Source: Actinacidiphila guanduensis (GTDB taxonomy: Bacteria > Actinomycetota > Actinomycetes > Streptomycetales > Streptomycetaceae). Taken from it: DNA of 64,000 nt. Shown here piece by piece: positions 17,396 to 29,461 of the stretch. The position numbers and the translations under genes are program-made. Within the stretch, counting starts at the first letter, position 1. The number at the start of each line of letters is the position of its first letter. The stretch lies in the NCBI RefSeq assembly GCF_900103985.1, contig NZ_FNIE01000007.1, positions 248,001-312,000 on the forward strand. The letters run 5' to 3'. The notes under the pieces are model-generated. The model had not been told where the DNA came from and did not search any database. It worked only from the letters and a program-made list of their open reading frames with translations.

Positions 17396-17629
17396 TCAGC
17401 GCTTGGGGGAGCGGTCCGTGACGATGACCAGGCCCGCGATGATCGCGAACAGCGCGATGGGGATGCCGACGAAGAGGCCGAGGGTCTGGGCCACGCTGAG
17501 ACCGGAGCCCGGGTCGTCGCCCTGGTCGCGGATGAGGGCGAACGCCGGGGACGACATGAGCAGCATCACCGTGGTGCCGATGGTGACGACCCCGGCCCGC
17601 TGCAGCTTCTTGGTCAGCTTCTTGTCCAC
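17396..17629 (-). CDS. Small conserved membrane protein
   Basis: 77-aa protein from GTG 17629. A Lys-rich start (MDKKLTKKLQRAG) precedes a hydrophobic signal-like segment ending SSPAFA (about residue 31). A 20-residue linker (IRDQGDDPGSGLS) follows, then a strong membrane helix (TLGLFVGIPIALFAIIAGLVIV) and a basic tail (TDRSPKR). If the first segment is cleaved, the protein is a single-span membrane protein with a short outside loop. Small genes of this layout are conserved near pepN/malQ in streptomycetes. The function is unknown. Confidence 0.78.
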   Translation of the reverse strand: MDKKLTKKLQRAGVVTIGTTVMLLMSSPAFALIRDQGDDPGSGLSVAQTLGLFVGIPIALFAIIAGLVIVTDRSPKR

Positions 17630-17677
17630 GCCCTCAATGTAGTGACCGCCCCCGCGGGCCGCGCGCGCGGGGTCCCC

Positions 17678-19750
17678 CTACGGGCGCGTCGCGAGCGCGC
17701 GCCGGACCTCCTCGGCCAGGGCGTGCAGCCGCGGGGAGGCCGCCAGTTGCTCCAGGGCGAGCGGCCGTCCGTCCGGCCCGGCCACCGGCAGCCGCCAGTT
17801 GGGGTACTCGTCGGAGGTCCCCGGCAGGTTCTGCGGGCGGCGGTCGCCGACCCCGTCGGGCAGCCAGATCCCCACCATCCGGGCCGGCGTGCTCGCCAGG
17901 AACCGGTGCACGGCGATGACCACGGCCTCCTCGTCGGCGGCGTCGGCCGCGCCCTCGGGCAGCAGCCCGAGCCGGCCGAGCAGCGCGATCCACTCGGCGA
18001 CCTCGGCGGCGTCCTCGGCCTGCTCCTCGGCCAGCGGCCGGGCCAGCAGCCCGAGCCGGTGGCGCAGCCCGACGTGCTCGCCGGTGAGCCGGGCCGCGGT
18101 GCTCGGCAGGTCATGGGTGGTCGCGGTGGCCAGGCACGCCTGCCGCCAGGCGCTCGGCGGAAGGGGGAGGCGGGTGGCGCCGGGCCCGTCGTAGTCGCGC
18201 TCGAACCACAGCACGGAGGTGCCCAGGATGCCGCGGTCGGCCAGTTCCTCGCGCACCCCGGGCTCCACCGTGCCCAGGTCCTCGCCGATGACGACGGCCC
18301 CGGCCTCGTACGCCTCCAGAGCGAGCAGCCCGAGCATCGCCTCGGGGTCGTAGCGGACGTAGGTGCCCTCGGTGGGCGGGCGGCCCTCGGGCACCCACCA
18401 CAGCCGGAACAGCCCCATCACGTGGTCCACCCGGACCCCGCCGGCGTGCCGCAGCATGCGCGCGACCAGGTCGCGGTAGGGCGCGTAGCCGGTGGCGGCC
18501 AGCGCATCGGGGCGCCAGGGCGGCAGCCCCCAGTCCTGGCCGCGGGAGTTGAAGGCGTCCGGCGGCGCCCCCACCGACATCCCGGCGGCCAGCACGTCCT
18601 GCATCGCCCAGGCGTCCGAGCCCGCCGGGTGCACACCGACCGCCAGGTCGTGCACCACGCCCACCGGCATGCCCGCGTCCCGCGCGGCATGCTGGGCGGT
18701 GGCGAGCTGGCCGTCGGTGAGCCAGGTCAGCCAGCAGTGGTGGTCCACCCGCTCGCGCAGCTCGCTGCGGGCCCTGGCCACTTGAGGCGAGCGCGGGTCG
18801 CGCAGCCCCGCGGGCCAGGCCCGCCAGTCGGGGCCGTGCACCTCGGCGAGCGCCGACCAGGTCGCGTGGTCCTCCAGCGCCTGGCCCTGCGCGGCCAGGA
18901 AGTCGGTGTAGGCGGCCTGCCGCCCGGGGCCGAGCGGCACCGCCCGCACCAGGTCCAGCGCCCGCGCCTTGAGCGCCCACACCGCGTCCCGGTCGATCAG
19001 CGCGTCCTTGAGCAGCACCTCGTCGCGCAGCGCGGCCGCCTGCCGCAGCAGTGCGGCGGCCTGCTCGCGGGCCTCGGCCCCCAGGTAGGCGTACTCCGGG
19101 ACCTCCTCGACCCGCAGGTAGACCGGATCGGGGAAGCGGCGCGAGGAGGGGCGGTAGGGCGAGGGGTCGGTGGGCCGGCCGGGCACGGCGGCGTGCAGCG
19201 GGTTGATCTGCACGAAACCGGCGCCCAGCGAGCGGCCGGTCCAGGCGGCGAGGTCCGCGAGGTCGGCGAGGTCGCCCATGCCCCAGGAGCGGGCCGACAG
19301 CGTGGAGTACAGCTGCGCCATGAAGCCGAAGGTGCGCCCGGCGGGGCCCGGCAGCCGCTCCGGCGCCACCACGAGGTCGCCGACGGCGCCGTGGCCGTCG
19401 GCCGCCGTGGCCCGCAGCACATAGCGGCCGGGCACGAGCGGCACCTGCTCCAGCGGCTCGCCGCCGGGACCGGCCACGGTCAGCCGGGTGCCCTCCGGCA
19501 GCCGGGCCGCCAGCGTCGGCAGGGTCTCGCGGCCCGCCCGGACCACCGTGCACGGCGGGAGCAGCCGGCGTGCCGCGCGCTGCTCGTAGGCGGCCAGGGC
19601 GTCCCTGACGGCGCAGTGGGTGCTCGCGTCCACGCCGAGCGCGGCGAGCACGGCGACGATCGTCTCCTCGGGGACGGGGACCTCCGTGTCCGGGGTCGGC
19701 CGGTATGCGGTGTCCACGCCGTACAAGCCGGCAAGCCGTGCCCGGTCCAT
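17678..19750 (-). CDS. malQ: 4-alpha-glucanotransferase (amylomaltase, GH77)
   Basis: 690-aa enzyme that transfers maltosyl units between alpha-1,4-glucans. The N-terminal actinobacterial extension (MDRARLAGLYGVDTAY) precedes the GH77 barrel: GFMAQLYSTLSARSWGMGDLADL, QINPLHA, SPYRPSSRRF, the nucleophile Asp442 in VRVDHVMG, the acid/base Glu490 in IGEDLGTV, and the conserved WFERDYDG and TTHDLPST. ATG 19750 follows GGAGG by 4 nt. It ends 49 nt upstream of the small membrane-protein gene on the same strand, so the two may be co-transcribed. It is divergent from the ABC exporter. Confidence 0.94.
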   Translation of the reverse strand: MDRARLAGLYGVDTAYRPTPDTEVPVPEETIVAVLAALGVDASTHCAVRDALAAYEQRAARRLLPPCTVVRAGRETLPTLAARLPEGTRLTVAGPGGEPLEQVPLVPGRYVLRATAADGHGAVGDLVVAPERLPGPAGRTFGFMAQLYSTLSARSWGMGDLADLADLAAWTGRSLGAGFVQINPLHAAVPGRPTDPSPYRPSSRRFPDPVYLRVEEVPEYAYLGAEAREQAAALLRQAAALRDEVLLKDALIDRDAVWALKARALDLVRAVPLGPGRQAAYTDFLAAQGQALEDHATWSALAEVHGPDWRAWPAGLRDPRSPQVARARSELRERVDHHCWLTWLTDGQLATAQHAARDAGMPVGVVHDLAVGVHPAGSDAWAMQDVLAAGMSVGAPPDAFNSRGQDWGLPPWRPDALAATGYAPYRDLVARMLRHAGGVRVDHVMGLFRLWWVPEGRPPTEGTYVRYDPEAMLGLLALEAYEAGAVVIGEDLGTVEPGVREELADRGILGTSVLWFERDYDGPGATRLPLPPSAWRQACLATATTHDLPSTAARLTGEHVGLRHRLGLLARPLAEEQAEDAAEVAEWIALLGRLGLLPEGAADAADEEAVVIAVHRFLASTPARMVGIWLPDGVGDRRPQNLPGTSDEYPNWRLPVAGPDGRPLALEQLAASPRLHALAEEVRRALATRP

Positions 19751-19982
19751 CGAGCCTCCGTCCTCACATCACGTGCCCACACCCCTACCCCGGGGCACCG
19801 CCCTCATATCCCCCTCCTGGCCGGACCCGTGTCCGGCCGGGGCGGGAGCGGAGCCCGCGGACAGCCCGGCCCGTGTGCGGGAATCAGCCGGAGGGCATCG
19901 AAAAAGGGGGGGACAACCCCACCGCGGGTACGCCGGGGAGCGTCATTCCGGGGGGTGCCGGGCTCTCCGTAGCGTCGGTGGC

Positions 19983-20837
19983 GTGGACACAGTGGGCGCC
20001 GGGGGCGCAGCCGGGAAAGCAGCCGAAGACGTGAGGGACGCCGGGTACGCGAGGGGCGGTCCGGCCGTCGGGCCCCGCTCCCCCTACGCCGTCGAGTTGC
20101 GCGCGGTGCGGCGCACCTACGGGCGCGGTGACGCCGCCGTGCACGCCCTGTGCGGCATCGACCTGGCCCTGCCCCGCGGCAGCTTCACCGCGATGATGGG
20201 CCCCTCGGGCTCCGGCAAGAGCACCTTCCTGCAGTGCGCGGCCGGCCTGGACCGGCCGAACGCCGGCGCGGTCCTGCTGGGCGGCGAGGACATCACCGGC
20301 CTCGGCGAGAACAAGCTGACCGAACTGCGCCGCAGCCGGATCGGCTTCGTCTTCCAGTCCTTCAACCTGCTGCCGTCCCTGACGGTGCTGCAGAACGTGC
20401 TGCTGCCGCAGCGGCTGGCCGGGCAGCGGCCCGACCGGCGGCGGGCGGCCGCGGTACTGGAGCAGGTGGGCCTGGCCGGGCACGCCCGGCGGCGCCCGGG
20501 CCAGCTCTCCGGCGGCCAGCAGCAGCGGGTGGCCATCGCCCGGGCTCTGGTGACCAGCCCGGAGGTGGTCTTCGCCGACGAGCCGACCGGCGCCCTGGAC
20601 ACCGCGACCGCTCGCGACGTGCTGGCCCTGCTGCGGCAGGCCGTGGACCGCGCGGGGGCGACCGTGGTGATGGTGACCCACGACCCGGTCGCCGCCTCAT
20701 ACGCGGACCGGGTGGTGTTCCTGGCGGACGGCTTGCTCGCCGGCGAGCTGCGCGACCCCGAACCCGCCGCGGTGGCCGACCGGATGGTCGCCCTCACCTC
20801 GGCAGCGACGGGCGGACCGGCGGGGGCGGCGGCGTGA
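19983..20837 (+). CDS. ABC exporter ATP-binding protein (MacB/LolD type)
   Basis: About 284 aa. A 35-residue variable N-terminus is followed by a complete ABC domain: Walker A GPSGSGKS (about 73), Q-loop FQSFNLLPSLTVLQN, signature LSGGQQQR, Walker B VVFADEPTGALD, and H-loop MVTHDP. These features place it in the MacB/FtsE branch that drives FtsX-like permeases. The start is uncertain. GTG 19983 lies 7 nt after a TAGCGT -10-like box, suggesting a leaderless transcript; a downstream GTG near 20031 is possible. The stop overlaps the permease start by 4 nt. The substrate is unknown; antimicrobial-peptide or lipid export are family possibilities. Confidence 0.88.
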   Translation: MDTVGAGGAAGKAAEDVRDAGYARGGPAVGPRSPYAVELRAVRRTYGRGDAAVHALCGIDLALPRGSFTAMMGPSGSGKSTFLQCAAGLDRPNAGAVLLGGEDITGLGENKLTELRRSRIGFVFQSFNLLPSLTVLQNVLLPQRLAGQRPDRRRAAAVLEQVGLAGHARRRPGQLSGGQQQRVAIARALVTSPEVVFADEPTGALDTATARDVLALLRQAVDRAGATVVMVTHDPVAASYADRVVFLADGLLAGELRDPEPAAVADRMVALTSAATGGPAGAAA

Positions 20838-23350
20838 ACGGCTTGGCCCGCGCCTCCCTGCGGTTCCGGCCGGCCTCCTTCGCCGGCACCTTCGTCGCGC
20901 TGCTCTTCGCCGCCGCCGTGGTCACCGCCTGCGGCGCGCTGCTGCAGACGGGCATCACCGCCCGTGTGCTGCCGGTGCGGTACGCGCACGTGCCGGTCGT
21001 GGCCGCGCCCGACCCGTCCGGGCACGTCACCACCGGCCACGGCGACGACCGCGACACCGAGTCCGCACCGCTCACGGACCGGCCGCGCCTGGCCACGGCC
21101 CTGGCCGGCCGCATCGCCGCGCGGCCGGGGGTGGCCGCCGCCGTTCCGGACATCGCCTTCCCCGTCCGGAGCGGCCATCTGCCGCCGCTGACCGGCCGCG
21201 ACTGGTCGGCCCGGCTGATCGAGGGCCCGGCCGGCCGCGGCACGGCGGCGCCCCGTCCCGGCGAGGTCGTCCTGGCCGCCGCGGACGCCCGTGCCGCCCA
21301 CCTGGCCGCGGGCGGCACTGTCACCCTGACCACGCCTGCCGGCAGCGCCGGCTACCGGATCGCCGCCCTGGCCCCCTCGGGCGCCGACAGCGTCTACTTC
21401 GCCGACGCGCAGGCCGGGGTGCTGTCCGGGCACGACGGGCGGGCCGACGCCATCGCCGTCCTCCCGCGGCCGGGCGTGTCCACCGACGCGCTCGCGGACC
21501 AGGTCCGCGCGGCCGTCGGCCACGCCGCCCAGGTACGCACCGGGAACGGCAGGGGCGCCGCCGAGCAGCCCGAGTTGGGCTCGGCCAAAGAGCTGCTGGT
21601 CGCGATCGGCGGGTCCTTCGGCGGGGTCGCCACCGGCACCGCGGTGTTCGTGGTGATGGGCACGGTGGCGCTCGCCGTGGGCCAGCGGGCCCGGGAGATC
21701 GCGCTGCTGCGCGCGCTCGGCGCGACGCCGCGGCAGATCCGCAGGACCGTCGCCACCGAGGCGCTGCTGGTGGCGCCGCTCGCGGGCGCCGCCGGGATCT
21801 GGCCGGGCGTGCGGCTCGCGGGCTGGTGGCTGCGGCAGTTGGCGCACCGGGACGCGGTGCCGGCGGGCGTGACGCTGTCGGTGGGCTGGATCCCGATGGT
21901 GGCCGCGGTGGGCGCGGGGCTGCTGGCCGCGCTGCTCGCCGGGTACCTGGCCGCGCGCCGCCCGTCGAAGGCCCGGCCGAGCCAGGCGCTGGGGGAGGCA
22001 GCCGTGGAGCGGCGCAGGCCCGGCGTGGTGCGCACCGTGCTGGGCGTCGTGGCGCTGGCCGGCGGGGTGGTGCTGGCCGCGGTGGCCGCGCAGGCGTCCG
22101 GTGACGACGCGGCCTCCACCGCGCTCGGCGTGGTCTTCTGCTTCATGGTCGCCGTCGCGCTGCTCGGCCCGATCGTCTCGTGGCTCGCCGCCGCCGTGCT
22201 CGGGCTGCCGCTGCGCGCCTCGGGCTCGGTGCCGGGGATGCTCGCGGCCGCCAACGCCCGGGCGGCGGCCCGCCGGCTGGCCGCGGCGATCACGCCGATC
22301 GTGCTGGTCACCGCGTTCTGCGGCACCCTGCTGGGCATGCAGGGCTCGCTGACGCACACCTCGGCCCGGCAGGTCCGCGACGGGGTGGTCGCCGACCAGG
22401 TGGTGGGCTCCTCGGGCGGCGGGCTGCCCGCGGCCGCCGAGCGGCAGGCGGCGGCCGTGCCCGGGGTGGACACCGCGGTCGGTGTGCTGCGCACCGGCGC
22501 CCTCGTACGGGTCGGCGGCGGTCTGGACTCGGCGAACCTCCTGGGGGTCTCGGGCGACCCGGCGCGGGTGGGCCGCGTGCTCGACCTCGGTGTGCGCCGC
22601 GGCAGCCTCGCCGGACTGACCGCCGACGGCCGCACGGTGGCGGTGGACACGCTGCTGGCCGGCACCGCGCACGCGAAGGTCGGCGGGCGGCTGTCGCTGT
22701 GGCTGGGCGACGGCACACAGGTCCGCCCGAAGGTGGTCGCGATCTACTCGCGCGGCCTGGGCCTGGGCCAACTGCTCATGCCACGCGGGGCCGTTGCCGC
22801 ACACGCCGGCACCGCCTACGACGCCCGGATCCTGGTCCGCGACACCCCTGGCGCCGACCGGGCGGCAGTACGGCGGCAGTTGGCGGCGCTGCCGGTGCCG
22901 GGTCTCACCGTCACCGACCGGGCGGGCTACCGGGCCGAGGTGGACAAGGACCTCGAACTCAACGCCTGGTCCAACGAGGTGATGGCCGTGGTGCTCGGCG
23001 GCTTCGCCGCCGTGGCCGCCGCCAACACGCTGGTGATGACGGTGCTGGACCGCCGCCGTGAGGTGGCCCTGCTGCGGCTGGCCGGCACCACCCGGCGGCA
23101 GGTGCTGGCCATGCTCCGCTGGGAGGCGCTGCTCGTCGCCGTGGCCGGCCTCGCCATCGGCGCGGCCATCGCCTGGGTCACCCTGGGGCCCATCGCCCGC
23201 GGCCTGACCGGCTCCTCGCCCTACGTGCCGCCGGGCACGGCGGCGGCCATCGCCGGAGGCGCGGTGCTCCTCGCCCTGGCGGCCACGGGGCTTCCGGCCC
23301 GCGCGCTGCTGCGCACCCGGCCCGCGGCGGCGGGGACGGCCCGCGAGTAG
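20834..23350 (+). CDS. FtsX-like ABC transporter permease
   Basis: 838-aa permease overlapping the ATPase gene (GTGA). A first span (FAGTFVALLFAAAVVTACGALL) is followed by a large extracellular domain. Two FtsX-type membrane blocks follow: about 255-375 (GTAVFVVMGTVALAVGQRAREIALLRALGATPRQI) and about 710-835 (AVVLGGFAAVAAANTLVMTVLDRRREVALLRLAGTTRRQVL). The duplicated E-I-A-L-L-R-A-L-G / E-V-A-L-L-R-L-A-G motifs are the coupling helices. With the preceding ATPase it makes a type VII mechanotransmission ABC system. No two-component system or binding lipoprotein adjoins it, so the signal and substrate are unknown. Confidence 0.9.
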   Translation: MNGLARASLRFRPASFAGTFVALLFAAAVVTACGALLQTGITARVLPVRYAHVPVVAAPDPSGHVTTGHGDDRDTESAPLTDRPRLATALAGRIAARPGVAAAVPDIAFPVRSGHLPPLTGRDWSARLIEGPAGRGTAAPRPGEVVLAAADARAAHLAAGGTVTLTTPAGSAGYRIAALAPSGADSVYFADAQAGVLSGHDGRADAIAVLPRPGVSTDALADQVRAAVGHAAQVRTGNGRGAAEQPELGSAKELLVAIGGSFGGVATGTAVFVVMGTVALAVGQRAREIALLRALGATPRQIRRTVATEALLVAPLAGAAGIWPGVRLAGWWLRQLAHRDAVPAGVTLSVGWIPMVAAVGAGLLAALLAGYLAARRPSKARPSQALGEAAVERRRPGVVRTVLGVVALAGGVVLAAVAAQASGDDAASTALGVVFCFMVAVALLGPIVSWLAAAVLGLPLRASGSVPGMLAAANARAAARRLAAAITPIVLVTAFCGTLLGMQGSLTHTSARQVRDGVVADQVVGSSGGGLPAAAERQAAAVPGVDTAVGVLRTGALVRVGGGLDSANLLGVSGDPARVGRVLDLGVRRGSLAGLTADGRTVAVDTLLAGTAHAKVGGRLSLWLGDGTQVRPKVVAIYSRGLGLGQLLMPRGAVAAHAGTAYDARILVRDTPGADRAAVRRQLAALPVPGLTVTDRAGYRAEVDKDLELNAWSNEVMAVVLGGFAAVAAANTLVMTVLDRRREVALLRLAGTTRRQVLAMLRWEALLVAVAGLAIGAAIAWVTLGPIARGLTGSSPYVPPGTAAAIAGGAVLLALAATGLPARALLRTRPAAAGTARE

Positions 23351-23665
23351 CCCGCCGCCGGGCTACGATGGGCGGCTACCGGGCGGCGGCGCCCCGTGAC
23401 ACGCACCGCCGCGGTCCATGCCGCCGAACGCCCCGCTGACGGCCCTTCGTGGCCGGCGGGTGAGCGGTTCCCCACCGGGCGGCGAGCCGCGGATGGACAG
23501 CCCGGAAACGGACATTCCGCGCCCGGAGATGGGCGTTCGGCGTTCGTCCCGCGTTACGTCACAGGTCACTTGAGCTGCCAACCATCCCCCTGGGCGCCCC
23601 GACCGCGGACGCCCGCACGCCGCGCCCTCCCCCGGCCGCCGGGGGAACCTCAGGGGGACCATCCC
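23351..23665. other. Intergenic region before the metallophosphoesterase gene
   Basis: About 315 bp. A TACGAT hexamer at 23364-23369 resembles a -10 box but has no convincing -35. AGGGGG at 23652-23657 is the ribosome-binding site of the next gene. No small gene or RNA is supported. Confidence 0.4.
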
Positions 23666-25648
23666 ATGCCCGGACCTGCCGCCCGCCCCGAGCCCGAGCC
23701 GACGCCGCGACCCGTACCCGCCCTCGAAGCCGAAGCCGAAGCCGAAGCCGAAGCCGCAGCCGAAGCCGCACCCGACGTACCCGGCGCATCGGACGTGTCC
23801 GAACCGGGCGCCATCGCGGGCGCCGCGGCACAGGCGAAGCCGGCCGCCCGGCTGCGGGCCGAACCGGCCGCCCAGCAGCCCGCCGAGCCCATCGCGGCCC
23901 CCGCCCGCACCGCCCGCCGGATCGACCGCCGGACGCTGCTGATCGCCTCCGCCGGGGTGGTCGCCGCGGGCGGCGGCGCCTCCGCCTGGGTCTTCGGGCC
24001 CGGCTCCGACCCCGCGAGCGCCCGCACCGCCGCGGTGACCGCGACCCCGCGCCCCGCGCCGCACACCCCCTCGGCGACCCCGACCCGCGCGACGCCGGTA
24101 CGGCCCACGCCGGTCGGCACCACCCTGCACAGCGTCGCCGAACCCACCGGCCGGAAGGGCGGCTACCGGCGGCTGGCGGACGCGCCCGGCTGGAAGCAGG
24201 TGGTGCGCACCGACCTCGCCCCCGCCCGCGCCGGGCGCGAGCGCCGCCGCACCGTGCTCGCCTCCTTCGTCCAGCTCACCGACCTGCACATCACCGACGT
24301 ACAGTCACCGCTGCGGCTCGAGTGGATGCGCGCGCACGCCCCCAACGGCTGGCGGCCGCACGAGGCGCTGACCGCGGCCGGCGCGGTGGCGCTGGTGGAG
24401 CGCATCAACAGCCTGCGCGGCGGCCCGGTCACCGGCGCCCCGCTGGCCTTCGCCGTCACCACCGGCGACAACACCGACAACAACTCCTCGCTCGAACTCG
24501 ACTGGTTCCTCACCGCGTTGAGCGGCGGCACGATCACGCCCGACTCCGGTGACCCGGAGGCGTACGAGGGCGTGCAGAACTCCGGCCTGCAGTTGTTCTG
24601 GCAGCCCGACAGCGCCCGCGCCGACGCCGACAAGAAGCGCGGCTTCCCGCACCTGCCGGGCTACCTCACCGCCGCCAGGCGGCCGTTGACCAGCCCGGGG
24701 CTGACCATCCCCTGGTACTCCACCGTCGGCAACCACGACGCCCTCTTCGGCGGCGCCTACCGCTCGGCCGGCTTCGCGGCCGACATCGCCACCGGTGCCC
24801 GCAAACTGGAGCAGGTGCCGCACGCCGACGTCGAGAAGGCCGTCAAGGCGGTCAACGGTCACCGCGACCCGGGCGGCACCCTGGTGCACGAGATCCTGGA
24901 CCGCTACGCGCGCACGGCCCGCACCGTCACCGCCGACGCCCGCCGGGTGCCCTTCACCCCGCAGGAGTACCTGGCCGCGCACCTGGAGCCGCGCCGCAAG
25001 GGCGCGGGCCCGGCCGGCCACGGGTACGCGGCCGAAGGTGTCGACGCCGACCACCTCTACTACGCCTTCGACGTCGCCGACGGCGTGCTCGGCATCAGCC
25101 TGGACACCACCGACCGCGGCGGCGACTACCTCGGCTCCATCGGCACCGAGCAACTGGACTGGCTGGACCGCACGCTGGCCGCCAACGCCGACCGCCACGC
25201 GCTCGTCTTCAGCCACCACACCAGCCGCACCATGACCAACCTGCACCTCGACCCGGCCCGCCCGGGGGAGGCCCGGCACGACGGCAAGGCCCTCACCGCG
25301 CTGCTCGGCCGCCACCGCAACGTGCTGGCCTGGATCAACGGCCACAGCCACCTGAACCGGATCGAGTCCCACGGCTCCTTCTGGGAGGTCAACACCGCCT
25401 CCCACGTGGACTATCCGCAGCTGGCCCGGATCATCGAGCTGACCGACAACCACGACGGCACCCTGTCGCTGTTCACCACGCTCATCGAGTCGGCGGCCCC
25501 GCACCGCACCGACTTCGAGGACCTGTCGGCCACCGGCCTGGCCTCGCTCTACCGCGAGCTGGCCTACAACGCCCCCGGCGCCAACATCCCCCGCTTCACC
25601 GGGGGTTCGGACGACCGCAACACCGAGCTGCTGCTGCGGAAGCGCTGA
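23666..25648 (+). CDS. Secreted Tat-type metallophosphoesterase (TIGR03767-like)
   Basis: 660-aa protein from ATG 23666 with AGGGGG 8 nt upstream. The first 85 residues are low complexity, including an Ala-Glu repeat (EAEAEAEAEA). A twin-arginine signal follows (RRIDRRTLLIASAGVVAAGGGASAW) and then a Thr/Pro-rich linker. The calcineurin-like metal motifs are DLHITD (about 206), TGDNTDNN (about 267), GNHDA (about 355) and GHSH (about 559), in the correct order. This actinobacterial subfamily is predicted to hydrolyse phosphoesters outside the cell; its natural substrate is unknown. The long N-terminal extension before the Tat motif is unusual and could instead indicate a start further downstream, although no strong RBS is seen there. 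Confidence 0.85.
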   Translation: MPGPAARPEPEPTPRPVPALEAEAEAEAEAAAEAAPDVPGASDVSEPGAIAGAAAQAKPAARLRAEPAAQQPAEPIAAPARTARRIDRRTLLIASAGVVAAGGGASAWVFGPGSDPASARTAAVTATPRPAPHTPSATPTRATPVRPTPVGTTLHSVAEPTGRKGGYRRLADAPGWKQVVRTDLAPARAGRERRRTVLASFVQLTDLHITDVQSPLRLEWMRAHAPNGWRPHEALTAAGAVALVERINSLRGGPVTGAPLAFAVTTGDNTDNNSSLELDWFLTALSGGTITPDSGDPEAYEGVQNSGLQLFWQPDSARADADKKRGFPHLPGYLTAARRPLTSPGLTIPWYSTVGNHDALFGGAYRSAGFAADIATGARKLEQVPHADVEKAVKAVNGHRDPGGTLVHEILDRYARTARTVTADARRVPFTPQEYLAAHLEPRRKGAGPAGHGYAAEGVDADHLYYAFDVADGVLGISLDTTDRGGDYLGSIGTEQLDWLDRTLAANADRHALVFSHHTSRTMTNLHLDPARPGEARHDGKALTALLGRHRNVLAWINGHSHLNRIESHGSFWEVNTASHVDYPQLARIIELTDNHDGTLSLFTTLIESAAPHRTDFEDLSATGLASLYRELAYNAPGANIPRFTGGSDDRNTELLLRKR

Positions 25649-25669
25649 ACCGCCGCTTGGGGTCGGCCC

Positions 25670-26656
25670 TCACCTGGGCGTCACCACCACGTAGGCGGCC
25701 GGGTCGAGGTCTGCGGAGGCCATCAGCGCGGTGCGCACCACGGCCGCCTGCTGCACCGGGGCGTGCCGCAGCCGCTCCGGCGGCACCAGCACCACGGTGA
25801 TGCCCAGCGCCTCCAAGTGCTCCTGCTGGCGGGCCTGGTGGGACCGCAGCGCCTCCTCCTGCGACTCCAGCACGAGCGCCACCGCGTGCTCGGGCCAGAA
25901 GGCGTCCACCCCGCCCAACGGCGGCCCGCCCGGCAGCCGCAGGTCCACGTTCCACACCGGGTCGGGCAGCCGGTGGCCGGCCACCATGGCGTACAGCCGC
26001 TGCTCGGCAACCCCGCGCTCCTCGGCCCGCAGGACGTCCAGCGCGCGCCGCACGTAGGGGCGTTCGAGCAGCCCGGCGGCCGACAGCGCGCGCAGCACCG
26101 CCGACCCCTCGCAGTGCCCGCCGCGCACCGCCTCGCTGAACAGCGCCCGCACGGTGTCGGGGTCGTCGAGCTCGGCCACCGCGTCGGCGAGCGCCCGCGG
26201 CACCGGGGCGCAGGGCAACCCCGCCACCTCCACGGGCGGCGGCAGCTCGCGCACCCGGTGGATCGCCACGTCGCCGGCGTCCCGCAGCCGCCGCTGCCGC
26301 CCGACCAGCACGTCGATCCGGGGCAGGCCGATCAGCGGCGGCACCCCGCGGAAGCGGTGCAGGGCGAGCGCGGCCGGGCCGGTGACCATGGCCTCGCCGC
26401 CCAGCGGGGCGGGGACGCCGAGGTCGCGGCCCGCGTACAGCAGCGCGGCCCGCACCCGCTCCTCGCTGGAGGGCGGCCCCGAGTGCAGCAGGCACACCTG
26501 CGGCAGCACCTGCTGCCAGGGTCCGCCCGGGCGGCAGCGCTCGGCGATGGTCGCGGCGGACAGGCCCCGCTCGCGCAGCCGGCGGACCGTCAGGACGGTC
26601 TCGCCGCGGGGGTCGAGGCGGAGGGGGACGTGGGGGGTGAGGTCGTTCGCGTTCAT
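25670..26656 (-). CDS. AbiEi-antitoxin-like / DUF559-like hypothetical protein
   Basis: 328-aa protein. The N-terminal half (VRRLRERGLSAATIAERC, WQQVLPQVCLLHSGPPSSEERVRAALL, GPAALALHRF) resembles the winged-helix start of actinobacterial AbiEi-type proteins. The C-terminal part (WNVDLRLPGG, PLGGVDAFWPEHAVALVLES, ITVVLVPPERL) resembles a DUF559/Vsr-type nuclease-like fold. ATG 26656 (MNANDL) is preferred over GTG 26689 because the extra 11 residues look unstructured, but neither has a clear RBS. No toxin gene is adjacent. It converges on the phosphoesterase with a 21-nt gap. The function is uncertain; a DNA-binding or nuclease-derived role is likely. Confidence 0.65.
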   Translation of the reverse strand: MNANDLTPHVPLRLDPRGETVLTVRRLRERGLSAATIAERCRPGGPWQQVLPQVCLLHSGPPSSEERVRAALLYAGRDLGVPAPLGGEAMVTGPAALALHRFRGVPPLIGLPRIDVLVGRQRRLRDAGDVAIHRVRELPPPVEVAGLPCAPVPRALADAVAELDDPDTVRALFSEAVRGGHCEGSAVLRALSAAGLLERPYVRRALDVLRAEERGVAEQRLYAMVAGHRLPDPVWNVDLRLPGGPPLGGVDAFWPEHAVALVLESQEEALRSHQARQQEHLEALGITVVLVPPERLRHAPVQQAAVVRTALMASADLDPAAYVVVTPR

Positions 26657-26785
26657 GGGACAGGAGCTTCCCGTCCGCCCGGTGGTCACTAACCGTTGTT
26701 ACGGTCTCGTCGACAAAACCGGACAACACCGGGCTAAAGTCTGCCCGCCGGGCTGCCGATCAGCCCCCATCACCCATAAGAGTGA

Positions 26786-26817
26786 CGGGGCCGCCCCGAC
26801 CAGCCGGAACGGCCCCG
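26786..26817 (-). terminator. Hairpin downstream of the second aminopeptidase gene
   Basis: Inverted repeat CGGGGCCG/CGGCCCCG with a 16-nt loop, about 50 nt past the stop of the minus-strand aminopeptidase. It is a probable terminator without a T-run. Confidence 0.5.
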
Positions 26818-26866
26818 CACCGCCCGGCCGCGCTGCCGGCCCGGCGGGCGGTGCCCGCACGCCTGT

Positions 26867-29461
<2,595 letters not shown>

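Noticed and set aside
14496..19972. Very long open frames on both strands across pepN and malQ (for example 1812 and 940 codons)
   Set aside because: They are shadows created by strong third-position GC. They lack family motifs and are rich in Arg/Pro/Gly, while the frames with M1 and GH77 motifs account for the DNA.
19751..23350. Bacitracin/antimicrobial-peptide resistance module
   Set aside because: The ABC exporter has the right architecture, but no two-component system, peptide gene or known resistance signature adjoins it.
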